A model generated the notes under the pieces. That model was not told the DNA's origin. It saw only the letters and a program-made list of their open reading frames with translations, and made no database searches. A DNA stretch of 64,000 nucleotides from Brachypterus glaber (taxonomy: Eukaryota > Arthropoda > Insecta > Coleoptera > Kateretidae). The stretch is taken from positions 29,105,026-29,169,025 of the forward strand of contig OY294048.1 of the NCBI GenBank assembly GCA_958510825.1, written 5' to 3'. This document shows, in pieces, positions 1 through 10,036 of the stretch (positions are counted from its first letter, which is position 1; each line of letters starts with the position of its first letter). The translations under genes were made by a program, and so were the position numbers.

Positions 1-901
1 TTAGGGCAAAAAAGTGACAAAGCCCCCTCATTTAGCACGCCCCTGTATAAAGTTACCAAAAGAATAACCTCTTAAAAATAATGATTAAGTACCTGAAATA
101 CCCTGTAGGAAAAATACAAAAACTAAAATAATTCATATAAACAATTGAATAACAACATAAATGGTTACTTTGATTGGAAATGACCTTCTTCACTACCCAC
201 TTTCGTTTGATTGTCCACTTTTGGGACACCCTGTCTGCTGGGTAAAATCACAAGCTGTGAAGAGAGAACCTTGTTGATTGTAGAAAATTTGAGTTATTTA
301 CGAAAGTTTAACTTTACTAATCAAGGTTTTTAATTTTTATGAAAAATTCTATTTTTAAATAATGAAAAAAGAAAAAACTCTGAACACACTGTATAAAAGA
401 AACGTATTTAAAGTATCTACCATAAACTATATCCGTCTGGACAATATCCAGTGGATATTATATAGATGTAAACTCTACACGCAAAACCTATTAACCATAA
501 AGTCAACAAATAGACGGTACCTGGTTGTTTCATAATGAGAACACCTACTGGTGTCTTCTGATATCGATATATAGCTTCTAGATGTCGATATGGTACTTTT
601 TTAATTGCCATAAGCTCGACATGGAAGAGTACTGTGGGTGGATAGTAAAGTACCACGTATACAATATTTATTTATTGATATTATTTACATATTTAATAAA
701 ATGTATTTTATATGTAGTAGTTATATTACTGGATTACTAACAGATGCCGTAAATAGAAATGCAATAGTCGAAGCGTCGAATAAAATCCTTATACCGGGTG
801 GGTCATATAAGACGGATCAACCGTTTCCTGGCGTTATTGTTAAAGCTATAGACTTGATATTTATTTCACGGATACTACACTTTAAAATTATTTTCAGGGG
901 T
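1..901. other. AT-rich DNA, no recognised gene
   Basis: No family recognised. Two short matches to the 'ccctgtat(a)' motif (about 49-57 and 102-109) are of the kind that ends or begins several dispersed repeats elsewhere in the window (compare 3062-3070 and 33868-33877). The only longish open frame, at 638-964, is described separately. Confidence 0.4.
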
Positions 902-964
902 AATATCATAAGTGATACTAGGTTAGGTATCAGTGGTTTTTTACATAAATTTTACGAATATTAA
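638..964 (+). other. unrecognised open frame, probably not a gene
   Basis: The open frame begins at a GTG; the first ATG is at 701, leaving about 87 residues. The middle part (roughly 735-850, around LLTDAVNRNAIVEA and ILIPGGSYKTDQPF) looks less AT-biased than its surroundings, which is the only hint of past coding. The 3' end runs into the hairpin starting at 902, so the last 20 residues are repeat sequence. I recognise no domain, no signal peptide and no splice pattern. It could be a decayed transposon or exon scrap, or chance. Confidence 0.12.
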
Positions 965-1088
965 TCCCAATGACGAAAATGCAACGACTGCTTTAGCAGG
1001 AGTTGCATTTTCCAAAAATTTGGATTAATATGAGTAAAATTTGAAAAAAAAGCACCGGTACCTAACCTAGTATCAGGAATTGATATTT
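902..1088. repeat. imperfect hairpin (foldback) repeat
   Basis: The arm starting 'gatactaggttagg' at 914 is matched by 'cctaacctagtatc' ending at 1074, and pairing continues through imperfect AT-rich sequence to a GC-richer centre with 'caacgactgctttagcagg' around 981-999. Weaker pairing extends outward to about 902 and 1088. A MITE-type element is the likely origin. I see no target duplication that settles its ends. Confidence 0.6.
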
Positions 1089-1935
1089 AGGGAGAGAATA
1101 TAATTTATATTTAATACACATACCTCTTAATTAGAACGTATTAATCTACAAATCAATTATTTTTTATAAATTTAAAAGCAAACAATAAGCACGATTATAA
1201 ATTAGAGAAAAGAGGGGTAAAAAAACCATCGTAGGGGTAAGGTATTTTCACTTATCAGTACAGCATACTACATATATATATATAAATTGTATTCTCAGTA
1301 ATTTAATTACCGGCTATCGGTACTACAATTTTAAAAGAAAATTTTAAAAATTTGCCGGATTTCGTAAGTCGTTATGGAAAATTAATAAGTAAATTTAAAA
1401 ATTAAGGTAAATTTCTTTAAAACAGTAATAATATTGTTTAAATCATACGAATTTTATAATTTAGTCTATTACTCCATAATTTTATCACATTTTTTTCATA
1501 GTAGACCAATTAGTTAAAAAGTCACCACTTTTAGTTAGAAGTTACAGCTATAAGAACACATAATTACCAATAAATTTTAGACTAAAACCCAAAAATCTAG
1601 AATTAAATAATCGTTTAGTATACCTAACCATTTTTTAGATATTTGGTGTTTATGCCATTATTTTTTTCTTAAAAGGAATTATGACTTAATCTTTGGAAAC
1701 GGTTTGGACATTTTTTCCTCTTTAATCAAGTTAATTTTTTAGTGTGTAGGATAAAGAAAGTTAAAGTTGATGGTTCTGTCCTTTAATGTGTTATCGCTAT
1801 TTACAAACTTACCTCATCAGCCAATTTAAACTTTTTAATATTTATTTCTAAGCATGTAGAAATTACCAATGGCGATTTATCCCGTTAGATTAGACAGGGA
1901 CAAAAGTTCTACCCAAAAAGGATAGAAGACATACA
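1089..1935. other. AT-rich DNA, nothing recognised
   Basis: Long A/T runs and a short (TA)n at about 1270-1282. No open frame of note, no inverted repeat found by eye. Confidence 0.4.
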
Positions 1936-1999
1936 TACACTTCCACTTACACCCAACCAAACAAATTCTGTATTTGTTCTTTGTTGAACAAATACAATA

Positions 2000-2502
2000 C
2001 AGTAGACTCGCGCTAGTGTGAACATACGCTTATGTGAACCTTCCAATTGTATGAACAGACAAAATGAATACATTATATATTCAGCAGCGACATTGGGCTT
2101 TCAATGACGAATCGTTGGTTCACTTGAGTTGAGGTACATAAAAAAGTTCCTGTTCCAGAGGTTCTGGCAGCACTAAAAGTGGTTTCACAATGGGCAGAAC
2201 AAAACAATGTTGGCGTTAATGACATAGAAAGCTTAAGAAACATTCAAGACCGAGCGGTAGTCATCCACTGGTCAGCTAGAAAGATTCAGACAAAAATTAT
2301 ATCTTATTTTAATCAATAAACTGGAAAATTTAACTTAATAAATATGTTTGTAAGTACCTACAATTTTTTTTTAGTAAATTTTAAGTTTAGAGGGCATTTC
2401 TGTTAGTATTCTGCATTCATAAATATACCTTCGATGGTGTGAACATCTCGATAAGATGAACACGTTCGGTTTTTTTGTGTTCACACTAGCGCAAGTCCAC
2501 TG
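2000..2502 (+). mobile_element. pogo/Tigger-like DNA transposon remnant
   Basis: The ends are inverted repeats of about 25 bp: the left begins 'cagtagactcgcgctagtgt', and the right ends with the complement of 'cagtggacttgcgctagtgt'. TA dinucleotides flank both sides (1998-1999, 2503-2504). 'CAGTRGAC' ends with a TA duplication are typical of the pogo/Tigger group of the Tc1-mariner superfamily. The body keeps a C-terminal transposase scrap in plus orientation (2128-2319). At 503 bp it is far shorter than an autonomous pogo element (about 2 kb), so it is an internally deleted derivative. Confidence 0.75.
2128..2319 (+). pseudogene. pogo-like transposase, C-terminal fragment
   Basis: An open frame of 63 codons ends in TAA at 2317-2319 and has an in-frame stop just upstream of 2128. 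It reads PVPEVLAALKVVSQWAEQN near its start, then NDIESLRNIQD, and ends KIQTKIISYFNQ. The tail of jerky/Tigger-type transposases has this pattern: a helix with 'al..l..v..w.eqn', a second helix, then a 'kQtkItdFF' end. The DDE catalytic core and the N-terminal CENP-B-like DNA-binding domain are absent, so the product could not transpose anything. Family assignment is by motif resemblance, supported by the element's pogo-like ends. Confidence 0.6.
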
Positions 2503-2632
2503 TATTTACTTGGCCGGGCGAAAAGTGTAACTATATTATTTTTATTAAAGAAATTACTGGCGCCATATAAATTTTAGTAGAATTATCTTATTCTATAGAT
2601 TTACATTAGCTATGTTCCTTCGTGCCGCTCAG

Positions 2633-2721
2633 TGCTACACTTTTCCTCCAACCAAATAAATACTGTATTTGCTGTCTGAAAAACAAATACAGTATTTATT
2701 TGGTTGGCTGGAAAGTGTAGC
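2633..2721. repeat. intact hairpin MITE, about 88 bp
   Basis: The arm 'gctacacttttc' (2634) through 'aaatactgtatttg' pairs with 'caaatacagtatttatttgg' through 'gaaagtgtagc' (to 2721). The short loop is 'ctgtctgaaaaa'. It serves as the empty-site reference for the split copy at 1936-2529. Confidence 0.75.
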
Positions 2722-2869
2722 AAAAATGAGATAGAGATAGGGTAGACGTCTTTTGTTTCATAATTCTAGTTGTAGAGAGCTCCATTGAATCAAGCTATAT
2801 TTGTGATATAAAATATTATTTTACTGTTAATATCTAGGCATGTGCAAAAATTTGTTAGTGTGGTTAATA

Positions 2870-3075
2870 GGGTTCCAGAAATATTAAATAAAAACTCATT
2901 TCCGGACCAACCTTTATAGGAACTTTTTTTCATATTTTTTAACTTTAACTTCTTGAATTTCCCGGACTTATTTTTTAACGTAGATACACCACTTAAATTT
3001 CCCTAACTTATTTGTTAACGTAGAATCACCTCTTAAATTTCCCTAACCTATTTCTGAATAACCCTGTATAATAAT
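2870..3075 (-). repeat. dispersed repeat with 'ccctgtata' end
   Basis: The segment with 'ctcatttccggaccaacc' then 'tttataggaac' (about 2898-2928) recurs in the foldback at 11728-12628, both forward (12287-12310) and as its complement (about 12050-12078). It ends in 'ccctgtata' at about 3062-3070, and three related lines of 'cttaaatttccctaac' type precede that end. This is probably the terminal part of a repeat family whose other end I cannot place. Confidence 0.45.
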
Positions 3076-3388
3076 AATAATTCAATACAGAAAAAAAACA
3101 TATAACCTTGTAAATTCCGAAACATCGTATCTGAAAAATTACCACTTGACAGGTATAACAAATTATCCTTTTTTAAACAATTAATAAGGTATTTATTTAG
3201 AAATTTATTAATTACATATAAGGGATAAAATTTAATAATGGTATAAATTGGTTTAATAATTATAAATTAAAAAAAAAATATATTAAAAAAAGAAAAAATT
3301 GTCATAGTTATTCTTCATATTGTAATAAATCATCAAATCCAAGAGGGTTGTACATACAGTTGATTAGCAACAATTTTATTATTCTTAG
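3076..3388. other. AT-rich DNA, nothing recognised
   Basis: Mostly A/T runs; no inverted repeat or coding signal noticed. Confidence 0.4.
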
Positions 3389-3456
3389 AGGGACCGTCGT
3401 TATTATTTATAGGGACCGTCGTTATTTTTTTATAGGGACCGTTGTTCTTAGCAAAG
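3389..3456. repeat. three short tandem copies, 22-23 bp period
   Basis: 'agggaccgt(c/t)gtt' occurs at 3389, 3411 and 3434, separated by AT-rich spacers. The copies keep 'agggaccg' exactly. Confidence 0.7.
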
Positions 3457-3658
3457 GGAGCAAATTTTCTCAATTTAAAAATAAAATTAATATTTTTAAT
3501 ATAATATTTTTTATATTTCTCACTCCCCTTTTCATTCAATTGGCTTTCTCTAATGTATGTAACGCGATATTGTATCATATAAATGATTCAAGCAATCATA
3601 TTTTTATAAACTAACTCTTTTTAGAAAGTCGCTTAGTGCAGAAATATTTGAAATAATC

Positions 3659-3878
3659 TACAAGTAAAACGCTCTAAGTGCACTAAGTGACTTAGTGCCT
3701 ATTGCCAAATAAAATTTTAATCAAAATCAAATTGGTGCGTTTTGTATAGATGGTAACTCCCTTGGCAGTCCACCTAGAAGTTAGTTCGGTTTACCTATAC
3801 ATAGATCATCAAAAATTAATTACAGTGCCATTAAAATCCCATTTTTGCAAAAAAGTGACTTAGTGCCTTTTACTTGTA
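3659..3878. repeat. candidate TA-flanked MITE
   Basis: 'tacaagtaaaa' at 3659 is matched by its complement 'ttttacttgta' ending at 3878. Inside each end lie copies of the 'cactaagt(g/c)ac' motif. If the body is 3661-3876, both flanks are TA. The core is 0.2 kb of non-coding AT-rich DNA. The short repeat length makes this moderate evidence only. Confidence 0.45.
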
Positions 3879-4360
3879 AGCTGACAATATAAAAGTAAAA
3901 AAACGCCAAACATAAAATACGTCAAACACTAAAATTGTTTGATAATACGGATGGTTTACATTGGAAATGAAAATTACTCATTTATTTAGATATGAAAGTA
4001 ATTTTCTTTTATAATTAAAGCCATTTATATGCATATATGCAACGAGGCGGTAAATGCGAATGAGTCTTATCAAAACGGTAGCATAGGCTTGCCATTCCCA
4101 ACATCATATAAAACAGCAACCCTTAATAAAATGAAAACAAAAAGCAGGTTCATAATTACCATACATATAGTTTACTGAGAACTTGTTATTGTATTATTAA
4201 TACTAAACGATTTTTTTTGTATTTGAAACCCCTTTAGTTATTGAATACAAATTGTTACAGTAACAAGATTTATTTCGTAAACTTAGAGAAAAAGTTTACA
4301 CATGCCAGCAAAAAATAATGTAGAATATATATTAAAAAAACTGTGAAAATAAATTATGTA

Positions 4361-4563
4361 TAATAAATATTAGAAAATACATATACAATATATACACGGT
4401 GTATACACGGTCCGAAATTTTAGGAGGAGATTCTACATCATAAAATATGACAAAAAGCTCCTATAAAAATTATTATATTATATATAATAAATAAGAGAAA
4501 ATACATATACAATGTATACACGGTCCGAAATCATAAAATATGACAAAAAGCTCCTATAAAAAT
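4361..4563. repeat. two-copy tandem duplication, about 123 bp
   Basis: The block running from '(t/a)agaaaatacatatacaat' through 'cacggtccgaaat' to 'gctcctataaaaat' occurs at about 4371-4470 and again at about 4493-4563. The first copy has an extra 'cacggtgtata' and a 20-base insertion. Confidence 0.65.
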
Positions 4564-4780
4564 ATGTATAAAAATGCGTCGTAGAGAAACTAAGCCCTAT
4601 TGAAAGTGGCTAAAATTTTTGGTTTTTATCTAATAACTCAGGAAGCCTTTGAGACATAGCAATGAGGTTTTGCAAGTGAACTAATCTTAATAAGGCCCAT
4701 CATCGATGTTATTTTCATGTATTTATTATAACCAGGTGTGTGGGAAAGGGAGGGCCCTTTTTTGAAAGAGTGATAGTCAA
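4564..4780 (+). repeat. dispersed repeat shared with 12.1-12.2 kb
   Basis: The phrases 'gtttttat(c/t)taataact', 'gaggttttgc' and 'taataagg' occur in the same order here and at about 12125-12200. The two segments are diverged relatives of one non-coding repeat. Confidence 0.45.
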
Positions 4781-4854
4781 ACTCAACGGTACCAAAATAT
4801 ACCTCAAAATCAGATAGGAACCATTTTTAAAATGGTGCTGAAAATAAGTCCTTT

Positions 4855-6155
4855 TATATGATTTTTTTGTGATTACTTTTTATAATATCTTTTACTTGCT
4901 ACTTTTGTACAATCTAAATGTGTTTTCCTATCTAGTTTTTTCTTCTAAATCCAAATCTGCTATCAGAACTAGTATGTAGTTTAGGTGCAAAAATAAGCTA
5001 CTCAATTTTTCTGCGTTTATTCTTTTCAAATTTTATATATTATATTTTTCAGTAAAATTGACATAGTTTTTGATAAAAATTTCTCTCCTGAGTCAAAATA
5101 TGATTTTTTCTATTTTGCGACTCTTATAAGCTCATAATCACACATTTTGCGTGTTCTTATAGGCCCATAAGAGGTCTGTACTTTTTGTTCTTTTGGGTTG
5201 GCAACAGACCTGGCCTATCGCTTGACGTTTTTCGTGCAAATGTCAATGTCGCTTTAAAGTTGAATTTTCTACAAAATTTTGTGTTTAGGTTATTTTTACC
5301 ATGTTAAAATTGTGGCTTGGTTAATTGCAGTAAAAAAGAGAAGAGATGACTATAAAATATATCAAAATATCACTTGTTCTTAGAATTTTAAACATGGTGT
5401 AAACTGTAATGCCAATCCAAAACAAAAATCCCTAAATCAGTCATCAATTTAAATGTAAGTTTTTTAAAATTTTAGAGAAAAATAGAAAAAATTGTATAAA
5501 GCACTCGTTTCATAACACGTTTTTAGCGCACTAGTAGTTTAGAAAACTCACCGCAAGCGGCTCGTTTTCTAAACTTGTACCCGTGAGCTAAAAACGTATG
5601 TTATGAAACTAGTACTTTAATATACTATTATAGCTACTATATATTTTAAGGAGTTGGCGTAAATTTGCACTTTCGTTTTAAATTAAATATTTTTTGTTTA
5701 TTTTGATATAATTTAACTTTTTTCCTAATATTTTTTCTCCTGAACCCAAATACTGATTAAATACTGTTTTTTTTATAGAGTTTAGCATGAAAGTAAGTTA
5801 TATAAATTATGAAATAAAAAAAAATTTTAACCTATTTTTGAACAAAATTTTCTTGAGACTAAATAATTTCAAGAAACGAAAAATATCCAATAAAAAGCTA
5901 AACGGCAAAGAACCTGTTTTTGCAACAAAACGCTTTTAATATCTAGTAATCTTAAGACTACATTTGGACAAAATATATGTAAATTTTACTAAATTACATA
6001 AAATATTAAATCTGGAAAGAGTAAACAGAAAATATAATTTTTAATTTTGACCCAAGATTTGAATTTATAAGAAAAATATAGATAGGAAAACACCTTTTGA
6101 TTGTAAAAAAGTAAGTATAAGATATTATAAAAAGTAAGAACAAAAAAACTTTTAA
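4855..6155. repeat. 1.3-kb diverged inverted repeat
   Basis: The left arm (about 4860-5040, with 'actttttataatatctt' and 'gtgttttcctatct') is matched in reverse complement by the right arm (about 6000-6155, with 'agatattataaaaagt' and 'agataggaaaacac'). Arms are roughly 150-180 bp and diverged. The interior is AT-rich and contains the separate hairpin at 5499-5617. Probably an old foldback transposon; ends are approximate. Confidence 0.6.
5499..5617. repeat. hairpin with GC-rich loop
   Basis: The arm 'aagcactcgtttcataaca' followed by 'cgtttttagc' and 'gtttagaaaac' pairs with 'gttttctaaac', 'gctaaaaacg' and 'tgttatgaaactagtactt'. The loop is 'tcaccgcaagcggctc'. It is one of several hairpins here with unrelated arms but a compact GC-rich loop. 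Confidence 0.7.
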
Positions 6156-6406
6156 AAACAAGTAAAAAAATTGAATTTTTTTAAGAAATTTGTTTAATTT
6201 TTTCCTCTTTTAAAAAAATAGTTTTTACAAAAAAAACTTGATTTTTTGTCTTGATGAACCCAAGCCTACTGTTGGACGCCTACAGGGAAAGTTTTCTTTT
6301 GTTGGAAGGAATAATTTATTTTGCGTTTTTTAACTTGCGTTATTGAGAAAAATGCAATAAACCATCCACTGTGAATATAATGGAATGCGTAGCATTACAT
6401 ATCTTA
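6156..6406. other. AT-rich DNA, nothing recognised
   Basis: No coding signal. The small palindrome 'aatgcgtagcatt' lies at 6384-6396. Confidence 0.4.
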
Positions 6407-6546
6407 GAGAACGTTCAAGTATTACGTAACGCAAATTTTGATCATTTTCATCCCTGTAACGCTATTTTCCTATACCATTAATGTGGGCGTAACACTCCAA
6501 AATGACCCCCCCCCCTAGGAGCGTTACGTAATACTTGAACGTTCCC
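6407..6546. mobile_element. PIF/Harbinger-like MITE, copy A
   Basis: A 140-bp element with inverted repeats of about 25 bp: the left starts 'gagaacgttcaagtattacg' and the right ends 'cgtaatacttgaacgttccc'. It is flanked by TTA on both sides (6404-6406 and 6547-6549). Three-base TWA duplications are the hallmark of PIF/Harbinger elements. Copy B at 11085-11222 shares both ends and the middle ('gctattttcctataccatta'). A run of 13 C lies on the right side (about 6506-6518). It has no coding capacity. Confidence 0.75.
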
Positions 6547-7065
6547 TTACCGGATTGTTTAAAAATGCTGATCATGAATAAAATAACAGAATTTAATCTA
6601 GGACCTTGGTCTGTAGTTAAAACCTTTATGATAAGGGTTATTTTCCTAAAGGTTTTCTATTTTATAAATTATATCCTAGTTATTATAATAATAAATCATG
6701 AAAAGTCAACACTGCACTATTATCGCGAATCTTAAATCAAACTTGTTAATTTTAGTTTAAGTCAGGAAAAGGTTTTTCCCATGCAACTTATTTGCCAGGA
6801 AAATCGATTCTTTTTTACACACGGAATATATTTTTACTTATTTGTCGAATAAAAGCTCTGACGAGAAATTGGATTTTCTGAAAGGAAATTCAATTAAAAT
6901 AAATCCACGTTCATGTTATTTAAACCATTTATTGCATAAATTGAAAATTTATTTATAATCGATTATAACCTTTGGTTTTTCCTTTCTCCTCTAGGCGAGA
7001 AAGTATTTGAAAAAGCTTTTTTGTATTTTTTTCATAAAGCTTTTTAGTTGCACAACTAATAGTAA
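6547..7065. other. AT-rich DNA, nothing recognised
   Basis: No supported gene or repeat. Confidence 0.4.
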
Positions 7066-7173
7066 TTATATACCAAGGTAGAGAAGACATTTTTTATAAC
7101 CGAGCGTATTAAATCCCCAGCTGCGTAGCAGCAAGGGATTTAAGAGTGCGAGGCTATAATAGTCTTCTCTACC
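7066..7173. repeat. hairpin with 'gcgtagc' loop (variable-arm family)
   Basis: The arm 'ggtagagaagac' at 7077-7088 pairs with 'gtcttctctacc' at 7162-7173. A second pairing, 'tataaccgagcg' with 'gtgcgaggctata', and 'aaatccc' with 'gggattt', lies inside. The loop is 'cagctgcgtagcagca'. Immediately left is 'ttatataccaagg' (7066-7078), which also begins the otherwise unrelated hairpin at 57566-57681. Confidence 0.7.
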
Positions 7174-7254
7174 GTAAAATAAGTTAAGAATTGACAGTCT
7201 ATAAAAATATATACTGCACGTTTGTCGGTTAATAACCGAAAAATATATATAAGA

Positions 7255-7830
7255 AAGTTATCTATCTGTCGTTAAAATCAAATGGACAGGAAACAGTGAA
7301 TAGTACCATTTCATCCTTTTTGGGAATCATCAGCACTGTGTATCCTGTATATTGCTAATATTCAAATAAAACGTTAGATAGATATAAAAGCATGGTGCCA
7401 TCTATTGATGTGGTCACTGTTATCTGTGCACTTGTTCCCAAAAGGCAAATCGCCACAATTTAGGGTGTACAGTAACGTGCATTCAAAATGCCACAGACTT
7501 AAACCATTATATGAACCTTTAGCCGGTTAAGAAGAGTTAAATATTTAACTCTTCTTAACCGGCTAAAGGTTCATATAATGGTTTAGGTCCGTGGCATTTT
7601 GAATGCACGTTACTGTACACCCTAAATTGTGGCGATTTGCCTTTTGGGAACAAGTGCACAGATAACAGTGACCACATCAATAGATGGCACCATGCTTTTA
7701 TATCTATCTAACGTTTTATTTGAATATTAGCAACATACAGGATACACAGTGCTGATGATTCCCAAAAAGGATGAAATGGTACTATTCACTGTTTCCTGTC
7801 CATTTGATTTTAACGACAGATAGATAACTT
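7255..7830. repeat. 576-bp near-perfect palindrome without spacer
   Basis: The sequence from 7255 ('aagttatctatctgtcgtt') to 7542 is repeated in reverse complement from 7543 to 7830, with the axis in 'gagttaaatatttaactc'. Only scattered mismatches separate the arms (e.g. 'cacagactta' against 'cacggaccta', and 'tatattgc' against 'tatgttgc'). No loop exists, so single strands would fold into a 288-bp hairpin. 'cttctctaccgta' occurs just outside both sides (7164-7176 and 7832-7844), which may be part of the same structure. It is non-coding. Confidence 0.85.
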
Positions 7831-7845
7831 CCTTCTCTACCGTAG

Positions 7846-9769
7846 TTTATATATTAGTTTTTTCACTACTAGCACTATTTAACTATTTTTATTCAAATAA
7901 TAAAATAAATTATGAACAGAAATTATATTTCTTGAAATTTTCATAAAAATCAAGTAGCCTTATCAATGACATTTGCTCAAATAAATACTTTGAACTGAAG
8001 TTTTAAAAAAATATTTTTTTTAAATTTTTTTCATAATGTTTAGCTAATTATTGATTATATTAATTTGTAATAATTATAATTAATTATATTTAATAAATAA
8101 AAAGTTATTTAAAGCTATTTTTTGGGTATAATTAGTTAAAATTGCACAAAGAACTTAAATATCTAAAGTGACAGAAATCAATTGTTTATAAAATTTACTC
8201 CTGCTAGGAGAGAAAAAATTATTATTGCTATAGGTGAAGAAAATTGATTTCACAGTCTGAAAACATGATAAATAATAGTATGTTCTAAAGCTAGTAGTAA
8301 GAAAAGAAAATTATCTAGTTGTTTTATCATTAAAATTTACTAGATAATTTTCTTTTGCTGGTCTTTTTTATTATGAAAAAAATAGTCTGATTATATTTTT
8401 TTCCTAGCAACTATAGATGTAAAATGCCATATATATGTTCAGTATATGTACTCCTGCTATATTTTCATGACATTGAAATCAGCTTCAAACGCTAGCATTT
8501 CTGGAGTATAAAAATATCAATACGAAATAACAAAAACAGTCAAAAATTGAAAAAAACTGACATAAAAATAACTTAAAAAAAAAAACGTTTTTTAAATATT
8601 TTTTTTGTGCAAAATAAACAAAAAAGTACCTTACAACATACATTTATAGAATCGATAAGATTTTCTTACTGTTAATTTGGCAAAACAAAACAAAACATTT
8701 GCTACAAAATGCATTTGAAAGATTTAATAGTTACCTTACTTGTTTAAAATGGGTAAATGAAGATTTATAATAACGCGTTGGATAAAATTGATTTTTCAAG
8801 AGAGTATTTTTTCCTATCTTCCTATTAATAAATTGGTTATGCAATTTATGTGTTTTTAGCTTTAGTTTACGGCGTAAGTAATGACAATATATCATATCTA
8901 TATTTGTCTTTTAACATAGAAATCTTGTCGGATAACAGTGTTATCATAAAACGTACTGCAGTTCCAAATTTGTTGTAATTTAAGCCTGAAATGTTAATAA
9001 AAAAATAAAAAAATAAAAATTAAAAAATTTTTTTTTGACGATGTTTTGCCAGAATCTTATTTAAAGGGTGGGGCATTATTTTTTAAGTATTTATAGTATT
9101 TTCTTAAACAATGATATACTGGGTGTTTTTCAAAGTTGGCTCGTCCCTATAACTTTTTTATTTCTAGAGATACAAGAATGAATTTTACAGGCCTTATTTT
9201 GAATTATATCACCTAACGTATTTTTGTTTTCGCTTCCGGTTTAACCGGACGCGACCCCTACTTTTGATTTTTTAAAATACCCTGTATATTTTTACATATT
9301 TGGATTCCCCATTAAATTCTGTGTATTATGCTTTTTGTCAAATTTTGACAGCTTTTGTCATTTTTTAAATAAAATTTGTTTTATTTATTTATTTTTTTTC
9401 TAAAAAGTCACTAAATCTATTCATTTTGAATCAAATATTAGTAGAAAAATACGAATTATTAAAAACATTGTTTACTTTTAATTTTATAGATATTTTATAG
9501 ATTTGGACATGCTGAACACGATTTCAGCCTTTAAAATTAAATGATGCAGGGTTAGTCTAGAGTGCCTTAATGTGAAGTTTTCTGTCTGTATTTTCCTTGA
9601 CAGTAAACGTCATATTTAGGCTCTATATCAATAACTAAGAAAAACAGTTTCTATACATGTACTTAAGTAGAATGGCCGAAATTCACCAACTCTTACAAAA
9701 AATACCTCCACCTTTCAGGGGGTGGAATATGAAAAAAATATTCCAAGATTCAGTTAAATGACCTTAATA
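7846..9769. other. AT-rich DNA with one short hairpin
   Basis: A perfect 18-bp inverted repeat, 'aaaagaaaattatctagt' (8302-8319) against 8339-8356, sits beside a stretch that resembles 41530-41630 ('tattattgct(a/c)taggtg'). About 9120-9290 resembles other sequence with 'gggtgttt' and 'ccctgtat' ends. No gene recognised. Confidence 0.45.
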
Positions 9770-9906
9770 TAGAGTCACTTCATCTTAGTCTTTGTTCTTT
9801 CGTTCTCTTTCGTTAGTTTCCGGTTTTGGACTTGGCTTTTCTCCAAGGAAGAAAAAAAAAACGAAAACCAGAGCAAGAACAGACCAAGTACAGATGAAGT
9901 GACCCT
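9770..9906. mobile_element. Mutator-like MITE with 9-bp target duplication
   Basis: The body of 137 bp starts 'tagagtcacttcatct' and ends 'agatgaagtgaccct', and the arms pair over most of their length. 'accttaata' is present exactly on both sides (9761-9769 and 9907-9915). A 9-bp duplication points to the Mutator (MULE) superfamily. It is inserted in a copy of the dispersed repeat also found at 10.8, 15.3 and 46.3 kb, and has no coding capacity. Confidence 0.75.
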
Positions 9907-10036
9907 ACCTTAATAACCTCTATACCAATTTTTAAGAAAATACTGTAAACATTTAAAAATAATTACCCCCATCACCAGGGTTAATTAGAAAAAAATATTA
10001 TCAGGTTTAGTTCTTTAGATTTTAAAAACCCCTATA

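Larger units (their letters stand above)
1936..2529. mobile_element. hairpin MITE copy split by a pogo-like insertion
   Basis: The outer parts (1936-1999 and 2503-2529) together match the intact hairpin at 2633-2721: both begin 'tacactt', contain 'ccaaccaaa(t/c)aaa', have an internal 'aacaaatac' and end 'aagtgta'. In this copy the right arm is interrupted at a TA by a 503-bp element (2000-2502). Removing the insertion and one TA restores the order seen in the intact copy, apart from substitutions. Confidence 0.75.
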
